A stretch of DNA of 64,000 nt from Flectonema sp. DT1601 (lineage: Eukaryota > Euglenozoa > Diplonemea > Diplonemida > Diplonemidae), in contig OZ025787.1 of assembly GCA_964019425.1 (NCBI GenBank), positions 248,001 to 312,000 on the forward strand. Reading direction: 5' to 3'. The notes under the pieces are model-generated. The model saw nothing but the letters and a program-made list of their open reading frames with translations, was not told where the DNA came from and searched no databases. The translations under genes and the position numbers were made by a program. Positions 30,036-41,165 of the stretch are shown here, in pieces. Each line of letters starts with the position of its first letter. The stretch's first letter is position 1.

Positions 30036-31847
30036 TTATCCCAACTTACCGAGAATACCAAGCACGAATAAAGCAATTCCTGCTAGTGAGAAACATAACA
30101 GAGCAACACAACAAGTTTTGTGATCAGAATCGTGAAATTCACTCGAAAGTGAAGACTCTGATCGAGGCAACGTTGAATTGGTAACAGGATGAGAAGATGA
30201 AGTAGCAAACAAATGACTAACTATCGGATTGGTTTGGGTGCTTTCAGCGACGCTTACATTTGGTTGTTTGAATCTTTTTTCAAACTCTGCGAAAGATGTT
30301 TTCATAACATCTGATTTTGGGAACACAAATTTCGGAAACTTACTCGTTTGAGTAGCCACAGTACTTCCACTATCTACTTGCCGAGATATGAAAATTTCTT
30401 CCCTCGATTCTACCAGAACTGAAATATGTACTTCTTCAATTTCTTGTTCTTTTGATTTTGGACTGTCTGCTTGTAATGAAGTGACGTCAACATCACTTCG
30501 TACGATATCTTCAATTCGTTGAAGAGCTGGTGGATGAAATGAACCGTACTCTGTTGCTGTAATGGTCTCTGGCTGACCAATTGCATTGTAATCAACAACA
30601 GGTAAGTCTGTTGTTTGCGTACAAATTACCAACTGACTTCCATCATATTGACTTCTATCAGACTGTAGAATCTTATTACTGCCAACAGAGATATCTGTTG
30701 TTGTAGTACTTTCTGGTGGGTCAATAGCGTCACTTTCAATTATTGGTAAGTCAGTTTCTTGTGGTGATGTTGAAGTGGATTCGTTGATATCATCTTCAAC
30801 AGTTGTGTAGTATTGATCTGTACCTCTAGTCTTACTATTGTGATACACTTCAGTATCAACATAACTGTAATAAGAAATGTTTGAATTATCTCCAATAACA
30901 TGAGAAGGTATTTCATACAGCACCTCGTTCGTATTATCATTTTGAACAGTTGGAGCATCCGGGTCTTCAATCCCAGTTTGCATATAAGAAAGTGGATTTT
31001 CAAATTGATACGCAAACTCAGATTGATTCAAAATATCGGAAATATAATTTAAATTACTTTTCTCCTGAGAGGTTTCAACATCACCCTCTTTAAATACCCT
31101 ACTCGGAACAGAACTATATTTGTCTACATTCCCCTGATCAGAATAATTAAACACTGCGCTAGGAAGAGGCGCAAGAGTATTATCGTCGGAGTGTATGTTG
31201 GAATTGAAATTGAGATTCGGATTTGAGAAATTCAGTTGCAGTTCTGGGCTGCTGTCGTTCAACCAACTGGTGTTGTTATTAGCGACTGATGATTTGTTTG
31301 GATCTGAAAAAGCCATTTGTGAATTTCTTGCAACCTCCGCAGGGTCTGATGACAAGATGTAACTTTTATTATCAACGCTGTCAAGAGAGTGAAATGGTTG
31401 CGGTAAGGGTAACTCAATACCATCACCAGGAGTTAACTCTTGAACTGAATCATTGAATGAGTCAGCCTCAGTCGTATCATCCATCTGACTTTGAGAATAC
31501 TTCGTAACAGTCGGGGGATGTGTTTGAATTGATTGTTTAAAAACTTCTTCAAAACTTTCATCCGTCTGATCCAACAACGTTATGAGTGATATTTCATTTA
31601 CTTTTAACGGTGACGTTGTTGAGATATTTTCGTTACGATCTATCTTCCCCTTCAATTGAGGCATCGGCTCACTTACAGGTGTTCTTATTTTAGGCTTCTG
31701 TTTCTTTTGCGGAGGTGTCAACATCACTTTCACTGGATAGCTCTTTTCAGCACGAATACTGTCAAGGGCACCATCTATAGTTAAAACTCCATCACTGATG
31801 GAAACAACAACCGAAGGGGTGTTCACTCTGTTATTACCATCGGTCAT
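30036..31847 (-). CDS. Tail-anchored Ser/Thr/Asn-rich protein, unknown family
   Basis: 603 aa from ATGACC at 31847 (a TTG-initiated reading would be one codon longer). The final 25 residues are a hydrophobic helix ending LGILGKLG, preceded by CCVALLCFSLAG, with almost no lumenal tail, so the protein is predicted to be tail-anchored in the ER or an outer membrane. The rest is Ser/Thr/Asp/Asn-rich and low in hydrophobic residues, probably disordered. No enzyme motif recognised. An acceptor-like TTTTCTCTAATAG ends only 6 nt before the ATG, an extremely short leader if used. The downstream gene on the strand starts about 260 bp away. Confidence 0.75.
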   Translation of the reverse strand: MTDGNNRVNTPSVVVSISDGVLTIDGALDSIRAEKSYPVKVMLTPPQKKQKPKIRTPVSEPMPQLKGKIDRNENISTTSPLKVNEISLITLLDQTDESFEEVFKQSIQTHPPTVTKYSQSQMDDTTEADSFNDSVQELTPGDGIELPLPQPFHSLDSVDNKSYILSSDPAEVARNSQMAFSDPNKSSVANNNTSWLNDSSPELQLNFSNPNLNFNSNIHSDDNTLAPLPSAVFNYSDQGNVDKYSSVPSRVFKEGDVETSQEKSNLNYISDILNQSEFAYQFENPLSYMQTGIEDPDAPTVQNDNTNEVLYEIPSHVIGDNSNISYYSYVDTEVYHNSKTRGTDQYYTTVEDDINESTSTSPQETDLPIIESDAIDPPESTTTTDISVGSNKILQSDRSQYDGSQLVICTQTTDLPVVDYNAIGQPETITATEYGSFHPPALQRIEDIVRSDVDVTSLQADSPKSKEQEIEEVHISVLVESREEIFISRQVDSGSTVATQTSKFPKFVFPKSDVMKTSFAEFEKRFKQPNVSVAESTQTNPIVSHLFATSSSHPVTNSTLPRSESSLSSEFHDSDHKTCCVALLCFSLAGIALFVLGILGKLG

Positions 31848-32513
31848 CAATGTCTATTAGAGAAAACAATTAATTACTTCGATGTTGTCTGTCACTAGTC
31901 CATTATTATATCTCCATTGTTATGTCTGATAATGTATAAGTAGTTTATAGTATGTTGTAATAATAAGAAAAATAAAACCCAATCGGAAGGGGGAAAAAGA
32001 ATTTTGAAAAAAAAAAAAAAAAAAAGGTACAATACAGGATTTGTTTTTCAAAGCGATATCTGGAAATCACGCTCGGATTGCTTGTATAATAATAATACCC
32101 AGTAAGTAACGTAGTAGGTACTTATGGTTTGAACGGTAGTTATTCTGTGAGGACTTACGCACAACAAGAAAAAAAACAACAACAAAAAAGAGAAGCAAAA
32201 AAAAAGAAAAAAAAGACGAAATTTAGCCAACTGATTCCCTTCAACACGAAACAGATGGTTGGCTTACTCTTTTTCTTTTTCTTTTTTTTTTAAAAGAAAG
32301 GAGTGTAGTATAATAATAAAGTGTGATACCATCTCCAGTAACGAAGGCTTGATAGGCACAAGTCGTTTTCTAGATAAAAGCACCTTCTCTATTGGTTTGG
32401 AGAGAGAAGTATAAGAATACAAACACCAGAATAACGGGAACAGATCTAAATGAAAAGTTTCTTATGACAAAAAGAGGTTCGGAGACTGCTACGCTTTACT
32501 AAGACAACATTTC
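31848..32513. other. Intergenic region, 666 bp
   Basis: A/T-rich spacer with poly-A and poly-T runs. No gene-like frame recognised. It contains the leader of the tail-anchored protein gene. Confidence 0.5.
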
Positions 32514-34019
32514 TTAGAACATAAGAGATCTACCAACGTGATAAGTTAATTGCTGATCAATAGAAGGAGTTGGTGACTTGGTTTTCATAGCAAGTGATTG
32601 CTCTTCCTCTTCGAGCTGTCGTCTCTGACGTTTAAGTCTAATTTCTGTTTGAATTACTGTTAGCTGATCACTATCGGATTCCCTGTTCTTTGACTTCTGT
32701 CGTTCAAGTGCTGAGTTCAGAGATACAAATGAACGTTCTTCTTCTTCAATAGATGTTTGAAGCTCTCGTCGGGAAGCTGAATTACATTCAACGAACTCTT
32801 GGTGACGATCTTTCGCCCACCTGCTATGTGACAACGCCTCTTCTCTGTGGTGCTGAACGCGTTCGAGAGCTACTGCAGAGTCTTTGTGAGCTAGGTTAGC
32901 CGAATGGTGGTTTTTTTCTTTATTGGTGACTTCGGCTTGGGCTTCTTGGAGTTTTGTTGCCATCATCTCGAAGTCAGATTCTGACTTTAGAAGAAGATCC
33001 TTACTTTCTTGAAGCCTTTCTTTTGAAGCAGCAGCATCAGCTGTAGCCTTCTCAACACGACCTGTTATTGTTTCGATATCACGGAGTTGTGCGTCTAGTG
33101 CTCGTTCTAATTCTGCTTTGCGTTCTTCGGCTTTTGAGAGTTGAGTTTTATGAGATTCGATCTTGCGAGAGTCTAAGTCACACTCTCTGTCCTGATCTCT
33201 AATTACAATTTGATATTGTCTGACAGCTTCTTGAGCTCTACTATGTTTGGATAAGATATCTTGTAATTCAGACCTTGCTAAATCTGCCTCATCCTTTGCC
33301 GTCTCCATAGCTCCACGATGAACCCTTTCTTGCATTTGTGCATCCATCGCCAACTGAACAGTCTCATTCAATCGATTTGTCTTATCATTTGCTTCATGAT
33401 CTGCATTTACCTGTTCCTCATGTGTTGATTGTTCAGAAAACTTGAGTGACTCTAATTTAGTTCGGTGGGTTGATATTTTAGAAAGTGATTCCGACTCTAA
33501 CCAATACCTTTCGATACGATTTTTCATAATTTCAAATAATTTCGGATATTCACCAAACAGAATTGAGAACTCTGTTCGAGAGAGGTGGTGGTCACGATTA
33601 ATATCTGCACGACGGAACATGTCAGCGATATCAATGATGTCAATATCTTGAAGTTCACATCGAAGGAGAATACAACGGAAGTCATCGAGTGACACCATTT
33701 CTTTATTTCTTAAATCCATTTCATTAAAGATGAGATCTTCACTAGAACTATCGTTGTCGATTGAGTAGACTACTTCTAACCTCCCAACTGGCATCGGTGG
33801 AGGAAGATCTCTTGGAGGCGGCAACACTGGACTCACAACACCCTGCATCTCTTCTTTTAATAACATTACTTCTTTAGCCCTACTCAACATTGTCTCTCTG
33901 ACAGTTGAGTAAGCTGGTGCTGCAGTTGGAAGTGCTGAAGGTAATCGACACCCACATTGCCAGCAAAATGGGGCTTCTACAGTGGGGGCAGTAGCAAGAC
34001 AGGTTGGACATTTCTGCAT
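32514..34019 (-). CDS. Zinc-ribbon, EF-hand and coiled-coil protein
   Basis: 501 aa. Residues 4-24 hold CPTC...CWQCGC, a compact zinc ribbon. Residues 139-150 (DINRDHHLSRTE) are a canonical EF-hand calcium loop with D-x-N-x-D and a final Glu; a degenerate EF-hand precedes it near 102-113. Residues about 190-480 are a long coiled coil. The combination suggests a calcium-responsive scaffold, possibly cytoskeletal or ciliary, but I do not know a named family with this order. A TTTCACACAG acceptor-like site ends 6 nt before the ATG. Single exon. Confidence 0.82.
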   Translation of the reverse strand: MQKCPTCLATAPTVEAPFCWQCGCRLPSALPTAAPAYSTVRETMLSRAKEVMLLKEEMQGVVSPVLPPPRDLPPPMPVGRLEVVYSIDNDSSSEDLIFNEMDLRNKEMVSLDDFRCILLRCELQDIDIIDIADMFRRADINRDHHLSRTEFSILFGEYPKLFEIMKNRIERYWLESESLSKISTHRTKLESLKFSEQSTHEEQVNADHEANDKTNRLNETVQLAMDAQMQERVHRGAMETAKDEADLARSELQDILSKHSRAQEAVRQYQIVIRDQDRECDLDSRKIESHKTQLSKAEERKAELERALDAQLRDIETITGRVEKATADAAASKERLQESKDLLLKSESDFEMMATKLQEAQAEVTNKEKNHHSANLAHKDSAVALERVQHHREEALSHSRWAKDRHQEFVECNSASRRELQTSIEEEERSFVSLNSALERQKSKNRESDSDQLTVIQTEIRLKRQRRQLEEEEQSLAMKTKSPTPSIDQQLTYHVGRSLMF

Positions 34020-34740
34020 TGTGTCCTGTGTGAAAGTATTAAAGTATTAATAAAGTACTTTGCTTGCTCAAATTTATTCATATCTTAGTCATAAGTTGGA
34101 CCTGTTTAAGAAAAGAAAGTCAGCCTCTGGACTGGTCCGTATGTCCGAATATGGGATTCTGTTTCTTTTTTTCTTTTCTTCCCTTTTTTTTTTTTTTTTT
34201 TTTTAATATTCAAATTATTCTTTTTTTTTGTTTTTTTTTCGTTCCCTTCTTCTTTCTGATGTAGTGTTTCTATTCTCGTTTTTGCAGGATAACATGTTGA
34301 GAAAGAAAAGACGGAAGAGGAGAAAAAATAATAAAATTCGGTTCGGCTATTGAAGTCCAATTACGTACAGAGAGTTAGCTTATTATTTCGCAAGCATATC
34401 TTCTGATGATGTGATCTTTTGTTAGACTGTTCCTTGACCGAGGAGAAGTAGGGGCTATGGAAGAGAAAAAAAGGGGGGTTTGGTGGGGTTTTTTTTTTTT
34501 TTTTCTCCCCTTTTAGGTGATACCAATATTACATGATTCACAGGATGTGAACAACGACGACCAAAACACACTGCAGAAATCAAGGAAGGTAATATAGGAA
34601 ACCAAGACCCTTTTTTTTTTTTTTATCCCCATTCTATTGTGTTTCAAAGAGGAAAGAGGAGAACCGGAGGAAGCAACGGCGGAATATGAGAGGGAAGGGT
34701 GTAAATATAAGAAAAATGTGTAAATATATTTTCGGAGAAG

Positions 34741-34771
<31 letters not shown>

Positions 34772-35351
34772 AAAAGAAAAGAAAATTATCTCCTTTTTTA
34801 ATCTTTTCCTTCTTTTTTTTTTTCCCCGAAGGGCGACTGCTCGTGCAAATCAAACATAGATGTAATACAAATGAGTTAGGTATACTACCCCAAAGGGAGG
34901 TACTGTTAGATGCAATTACCACCTTGACTTTCCTCAAGCTGGAAATCAAACAAGCATGCCACAGAATAAAGCTGGGAAAGGGGGAAAAAAAAAAAAAAAA
35001 AAATATTGGTATTTTCTTTATCTAAGAAAACAGACTAAATAATCTGCCCTACCTATTTGTATAAATTTGTATAAATTCCTTCAAAAACTTTTTTTTTTTT
35101 TTTTTAATTTTTTATTTATAAAAATAATAATGTGAACTTGTATCATAGACACAATTTAAACTTTTTGCGTACGAAACGGATGACGCACGCTTATAATATA
35201 TACTTTAGAGAAACGTTTCTTGTTCAATAGCAAACTGCATTGATCGAAACCCTGACATGCGGGTATGCATTTTACAAGAAATATTGACAATAAAAGGAAA
35301 TGTATAAAAAAATTATAAAAAAATCGAAAGTGACCAACACGAATATGCGAA

Positions 35352-35391
<40 letters not shown>

Positions 35392-37050
35392 GAGTAATTT
35401 AGAGTAATTTTCTTAACCTTTCTCACACCAGGGAAGTTGAGCTAAAGTCCTGTGTGCTTCAACGTCTTCCAAAAAAACCCTTATTTTTTTTTTTTTTTTT
35501 CTCCCCCCCCAATCTTTTATTTTTAGGGGAAACAAAAAAAAAATAATAATAATAATAAAAAAGTACAATATATAACAGCAGCAACAAAAAGAGAAAAAGC
35601 AGAAACCCACAAGCAACTGTAAAGATGCGCTGTGCACACGGCGGGCAAGCCGAAAGGGATGTGTAGACGAGTCATTAACAACTTCAAGTCAAATAATTTC
35701 TTGTTTCGTTCCATGCTGGCGGGAAGGTAAATATTATATTGAGGGGAGAAAGAGAGAACCTTAACCTGGCAAGCCATCGATGAAGAAGCAAGAAGTGTGA
35801 GAATTTCTTTCCTGCAAAATATTATTTGATATGGAGGGATAGATAAAGTAATAGAGAGAAAAGAGGGCTCGCAAAAAGAAAAATACATCTTTTTCAGGAA
35901 GCTAAGGATGAACTAAAGAGCCTCCCTACGCATAATAAAACCTCTCTTTCTTTCGTCACGGCGGTGACGTGTGCAGCACTTTCATTAGGACAAGGGAATC
36001 AAGGCGCCAAATATATTTTAAAAAAAATAAAAAAAAACATTCATACTTAATATTTGACTACATTGATAAATAAAAGGAAAAGAAATAAAACAAATTAAAA
36101 AAAAAACAGAAAGCATATGGGAAAAGGGTAAATAGGAGAGTTGTGTAAACTATAGCTTTTTTGTTTTTTTGTTTTGATCACAAAGCGAAGAAAGATCTTG
36201 CTACTGCTTTTTTGTGACCGTTTTCTTTATTCAACCTTTTTTCTTTTCAATACAAAGCAATGTATAAAAGGTGGTGTATTACCGTAAGTTTCACGATATC
36301 TTTTTTTTTCTTTTTTTACACTCGCCTCATAATAAACAGGATTTTTTGTGTGCTTGTTAAAAACACCTGATCCTGAAGATCTAAGTGGTAAATGACCACT
36401 CCTCCTTGGTTCTCTATTTTCAAGATGGGGCCAGAAAATCTGATTTTTTTCTCGGCGTCCAAACAAACAAAAGAATGATTTTTTAGATCACACAAGAAGA
36501 AATGAATTTTTTCAAAAGTTTTATGTTGTTGGTGATACTAGAGGTTTCTATTCTTTTTTTTTTTTTTTTTTTTACATGGGGCTTATAAAGATGCTTTTGA
36601 GGGGAAAAAAACGAGGTTGGGGGCTCAACTGCATCTTTTTTTTTTTTTTTTTCTTTAAAAGCCGTTCGAGTTTCTTTCTCGTCCATTTCCCGTCACTCAG
36701 ATCCGTTGATATAATATTTTAATCAAACATAAGGGCATCTGGCCTTCTTGCATCTGAAAAAAACAAGAATAAATATACCAGTTGCCCTTTTTTTTCTTTA
36801 CACCTTGCGATAACAACAATAGAAGAGAGCAAGCAGCCGAGGCAAACAAGGCGAGAGAGAGCACAATAGTAATGAATGGGAATGAATAATAAAATGGGGG
36901 GAGGCGAAAACAGAATTTTTGAAGGAAGTTATAAAAGTCCTTCGGAAACTGACTTTGTGAACAACTCATCGTTGCTCCAATCGACCTGTTGTCCGATTGC
37001 CGCAATGAAACTATACAGAGTCCTTAATAAAGCTGTATCTTACCCTTAAT

Positions 37051-37165
37051 AATTTGGTTTCGAGAGTAATCCATATACTTTTTTTTTTTTACCTTTACTC
37101 CCATCATCATTATTGTTTAGAAGTCAGTCAGTCAATTGCAAGACTGAATTACCTCAGTCAGCAAA
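37051..37165. repeat. Dispersed repeat, second family, copy 1
   Basis: Shares GGTTTCGAGAGTAATCCATA, then ordered blocks CCATCATCAT/CTCATCATCA, GTAGAAGTCA/TTAGAAGTCA, GACTGAA and AGTTAGCAA/AGTCAGCAA with 47842-47950. About 110 bp, diverged, same orientation. Class unknown; it could be an old short retroposon. Confidence 0.6.
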
Positions 37166-37954
37166 TTTTGAGTGTAGCAATTTTTTTTTTTTTTTTTTTT
37201 TGTCGTAATAATAAAGTCTTCCACTTACCGATATCAGTAGAAACAAGGATCGGGCTTTGAGAAAGAAAAAAAGAATTGGCTTTAGCTTCAACTATACAGA
37301 AAATAATAATATAACAACTGTAATTTTTTTTGTTTGTGCACGAAACCGTGAACCGACTTAAACTGATAAAGCTAAAGGAGGTTTACGTGTGCTGCCAACA
37401 TTCTTACAATACTTGTTAAATGCAAAAAAAAAAGTAAATTAAAGAAAAGAAGAAAAAAAAAGCGCATTCTCCCTTCGCAACAAAGTAATGAAACGAGCCA
37501 AAGCTAGATGTAGGCAGAGAAATCGCTTATAAATAGAAACCACTATTCACAACAAACTTAATAGTATAACGAATACCCTCGTGTAAGAGGTTTGTTTGTT
37601 TGTTTTTTTTTTTTTTTTTTTTAAATAAACAATTAGTTCCCAGTCGGCTCAATAAAGATACAAGTAATAAAGGAATAAGAAAATTAAATAAAAAAAAGAG
37701 AGAGATATTTTTTTAATATTTTTTTTAAAAAAAAGGGATGGGGAAGGGAAACGCAATAATCTCATCGAAATTAAACCTCACAGAGATCAGCTACCTGCAG
37801 CATTTGAACATTTTTATTATTGAGTTAGAAAGTTTTTAGTCTTTATAATGTTGTTGTTCGGTGATAACCGTGGGAACTTCTCACATTTTTTTTTTTTTTT
37901 TCTCCACACAATTCTTATTCACGGCGCAAATGGAGGGGAAAACAAAAAGAAATT

Positions 37955-37986
<32 letters not shown>

Positions 37987-38104
37987 CACTATTGCACTCT
38001 ATCTTCTGCCTCACCTTCAGTAAGAATGACTTGTCTAACGTGCTTCTTTGTTGTTATTTTAACCTAAAACACAACTGAGCACCTTGCCTTGATCGAGAGA
38101 AAAT

Positions 38105-38290
38105 GATCGTTCCTTGAGGGGAATTCCTTTACAAGCCTCAAACAAAGTTGGCCGCTGCTTCAGTAAGAGAGAATAGCGGGCCTTTAATTCTATTCTGGGA
38201 ATATAAAAAATAATATCGGCTCGTAAAGGAAATCTCTTCAGTTGAGCAGACAGGCCTCAGTGAGGATCCAACATGTAAAATACGTCGGGG
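38105..38290. ncRNA. Weak candidate structured RNA
   Basis: Local GC rise with several possible stems: TTGAGG with CCTCAA around 38115-38143, GGCCGCT with AGCGGGCC (one bulge) near 38149-38182, TATTC-tgg-GAATA near 38190-38203, and CCTCA-g-TGAGG near 38252-38262. Fewer and shorter stems than the 16.9-kb candidate; no known RNA class boxes seen. Confidence 0.25.
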
Positions 38291-38595
38291 GATATCATTG
38301 TTTTCAAAGCAGGGGGGAAATACGGATGATTATTTGAGATTTTATTTTTCTTTTGTTGGGGAAAAAAAAAAAGCCGGGGAGGGGATATAACAGTTTGAGC
38401 ATATTTATAATGATATAAATTTATGTATTGCTGAACAATAATAATTCATGGGGACAGAGAAAGCGGGGAGTTTGTATTTAACAATGGTGCAGAGATCAAG
38501 GTTTGTTTTTTTTTTTTTACTCTGATACTTTTTTTTTTTTAAAAAATGGTGGGAGAATTTTTTTTTTTTTTTTTTTTTTTTCCATCAACGAGAGA

Positions 38596-40083
38596 TTATG
38601 ATAAAATAGCCTGCAATTCACTTTCTATATCATTCTCGGAGAGCGATCCCCTCGGAAGGTTCACATTTAAAATCTCACCTTGCTTTACCTTACAAACAAC
38701 TGGTGGCTTTGTAGCCCTAGCACCAGGCAAGATGTTAGGTGAAAATAAAATAGGAGTGTCGGGAGGTGAATCCATCGTAATTGTTGAATCCTCAGCAGGC
38801 GATGAAAGCCCCTGACTAGATTCAGACATAGGGAAAATAACTTCACTAGACTTCAGTGGCTTTGGAATCATAGGGATATACTCATCACTTGGTTCACTTA
38901 AAACGTCTTGTTGAATAGCCCTTAGAATACCCGCAGCACGTCCTTTTGGAGAGTTTTGTTCTGTGCATGTAAAAGTAGTTGCTAAATTATGTAACAAAGA
39001 CTTTGGAGAAGGGAGAGATAAACTTTTCTTTCTTTCTTCCTCATCGTCGAGTAGCGGTGGTGGGGGTGAATGATTTGGGTCGATGTGCTCTCTTATCTCT
39101 TGAGAGATAGCTTCTTCAACTTCAATTTCTTTTTCTATATCTCTGATTGCGTTTTCTGCTATGTCTAAGTGAGACATATCTACATAAGCATATATGGTTA
39201 CTGTTTGACTATTAACTTCTTCACCACGAGGTGCTGGTTCAACGAACAATGAACCTTGCTCTCTTGGCAGTATCATGCGACGGTTTTTTATGATTGCATT
39301 AGCAGCAGCTGTTGAGACTTGAATTATCCGTTTTGAAACACCACTCTGAGTCTGCATTGACAGTAGGTACTGAATCGCTGAGTCAACGACATGAGCAGGT
39401 CCATAGACGTCAATGCATTCATCAACAGGTCTGCTGATAACAAATGCACCTGTTGTGTCTGTTAGCTGTTTCACGCTGTTTATTACTTCAAAACATCTTC
39501 TTCTGGAAGATTTAACAGTTCGCTTGTTCTCAACAAATAATTTATCAAAAATCGCATTCGTGTACACGGGATCGAACTTGCCAACAATTTTCGCCTCAAT
39601 ATTCATATCCGAGAGTCCCTTGTAACGACTGTCACCTCTGATGAGACGCTTTCTTGAGAGCTCAACAAGACCTGGAGGAACATTAATTACTAATTCAGCT
39701 AAGGGTCCGAGTTGTTGTTCAACCCAGGCTTTGTGTTTGTGAAGGAGTCTTGGTGGAAGGGCGTGTCTGAAGTTCTTTTCTTCGAGGGTTTCATTTGGGT
39801 TTGTTGCAGGAGGAACGTACTTGTCTAACCTGACGATCATCGTCTTTTCAGGTTCTTGAAAAACCATATTGGAAATATAAGTTGGACTTAAACACCTCGT
39901 TGTCGGACTCATGATTGGAGACCCTAACTGCACTGAAGCTATTGGACTTAGAGGAGCTAGTTGAGGACTAACACAAACCTGAGCATATCCCAGTCCTCCA
40001 GTCGGGCTCATCGGGGACAACACTGGTGAGCTTACCATCACTGGTCCCGCAAGAGTTGGTGATAATACACGAGCTTGCTCCAT
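38596..40083 (-). CDS. Probable KH-domain-like RNA-binding protein
   Basis: 495 aa. Residues 1-75 are Ser/Pro-rich with repeated LSP/MSP motifs, likely phosphorylation sites for Pro-directed kinases. The middle holds two alpha/beta modules of KH size. In the second, KRIIQVSTAAANAIIKNRRMIL is followed by QTVTIYAYVDMSHLDIAENAIRDIEKEI, the usual beta-alpha-alpha-beta-beta-alpha pattern, although the GxxG loop is not canonical. The C-terminal third is acidic and Pro/Ser-rich (LLDDEEERKK; PDTPILFSPNI). The likely role is binding mRNA, under kinase control. The degenerate KH loop lowers certainty. A TTTCCCCTAAAAAACAG acceptor-like site lies about 35 nt upstream of the ATG. Confidence 0.6.
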   Translation of the reverse strand: MEQARVLSPTLAGPVMVSSPVLSPMSPTGGLGYAQVCVSPQLAPLSPIASVQLGSPIMSPTTRCLSPTYISNMVFQEPEKTMIVRLDKYVPPATNPNETLEEKNFRHALPPRLLHKHKAWVEQQLGPLAELVINVPPGLVELSRKRLIRGDSRYKGLSDMNIEAKIVGKFDPVYTNAIFDKLFVENKRTVKSSRRRCFEVINSVKQLTDTTGAFVISRPVDECIDVYGPAHVVDSAIQYLLSMQTQSGVSKRIIQVSTAAANAIIKNRRMILPREQGSLFVEPAPRGEEVNSQTVTIYAYVDMSHLDIAENAIRDIEKEIEVEEAISQEIREHIDPNHSPPPPLLDDEEERKKSLSLPSPKSLLHNLATTFTCTEQNSPKGRAAGILRAIQQDVLSEPSDEYIPMIPKPLKSSEVIFPMSESSQGLSSPAEDSTITMDSPPDTPILFSPNILPGARATKPPVVCKVKQGEILNVNLPRGSLSENDIESELQAILS

Positions 40084-41165
40084 CGGTTGGTGTTACTTGT
40101 AGTGTGTTTAAATAATTCTGTTTTTTAGGGGAAATAATTAATTTTTTTAATAAAGAAAAAAAGACAGTAGTCCACTAAAACAACTCATCGGTAGTATCTG
40201 TGAAAAGTAATAATTAACAACACCTTCAATACGTTGTGACATATGTAACTGAATCGAAGCCAAGAAATCTTTCCTCTTCTTTTTTTTTGTTTTCTATTCT
40301 TTTTTTTTTTTTTTTTTTTAACCCTCTTTTATTCCCCACTCCTTCCCCTTCTATGCTCTGTCATAATCTCGTGATCGGTGAAAGAAAAAAAAAAGAAAAA
40401 AAAGAAATGCTAAGTTCGTGCAGACAAGTCTTCTTCAAACATCTCTTAGGTAGTTTGATTACTTGAAAAGAAAACCGTCGTCTTAAGAGAGCTTATAGTC
40501 TATCATGTAAGCCATAATTGGACATCAGTGAAGCGATACGGTGACTGCCGTTGATAAGTTAACTAAAAAAGCAACTTCTTATTTGGGTTGAAATTGTTAC
40601 AAAAGATAATGCTTTTCACGTAATCGAGAAGCAGCAAACTAAGTGATAGAAAATTACGAAAAGAACAACCGCAACTGCAAAAGGAAAGGAGCAGAAAAAT
40701 AAAAAAGAATCGAAACACTACTATTCCTTTTTTTTTTTTTTTTTTTTTTTTGTCTGCTTTTTTTTTAATTTGTCTTTTGAGAGCATATACTGACCATGAA
40801 CTTCATTTCTGTTTCTTGGGGAGGTGGGAAAGAAAATAATAATTTTAAAAAAAGAAAAAGGGGGGAAATTTAAAAAAAAAAAAAAAGGGGGGAAAAGAAA
40901 ATTCTTAAAAAAAATTAAAAATAAAACGACTTTACTCTCTTGATAAGATGATTGGGGGGCGCGAACAAAAAAGCAGCTGGGAGGGACTACACTTAGCAGC
41001 AGTCGTCGACGGTAGTAACGCCGCCATCACTAAGAACTTGACCGAGTGGCACTTCAAAAATAATTAAGCGAAGTGCTGCAGCCATATAATTGGCGCAAGG
41101 CATTTTAGACAAGTAAGGAGGCAGCAGGATACTATCCTATAAGATAAGTGAGGTGGATGCCTGTT
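40084..41165. other. Intergenic region, 1.1 kb
   Basis: Poly-T/poly-A runs, no gene-like frame. Near 41045-41085 a 7-bp inverted repeat (GCACTTC...GAAGTGC) lies just downstream of the eIF3i stop on the coding strand and might be a 3' UTR hairpin. Confidence 0.5.

Larger units (their letters stand above)
34020..38595. other. Gene-free region, 4.6 kb, homopolymer-rich
   Basis: No protein gene supported. Frames are Phe/Lys runs from poly-T/poly-A. Notable runs include about 40 A near 35352-35389 and about 30 A near 37956-37985. Two items stand out: a dispersed repeat at 37051-37165 and a hairpin-rich GC-elevated stretch at about 38105-38290. A clean 6-bp hairpin (AGTGGT-aaatg-ACCACT) lies near 36384-36400. 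Confidence 0.55.
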
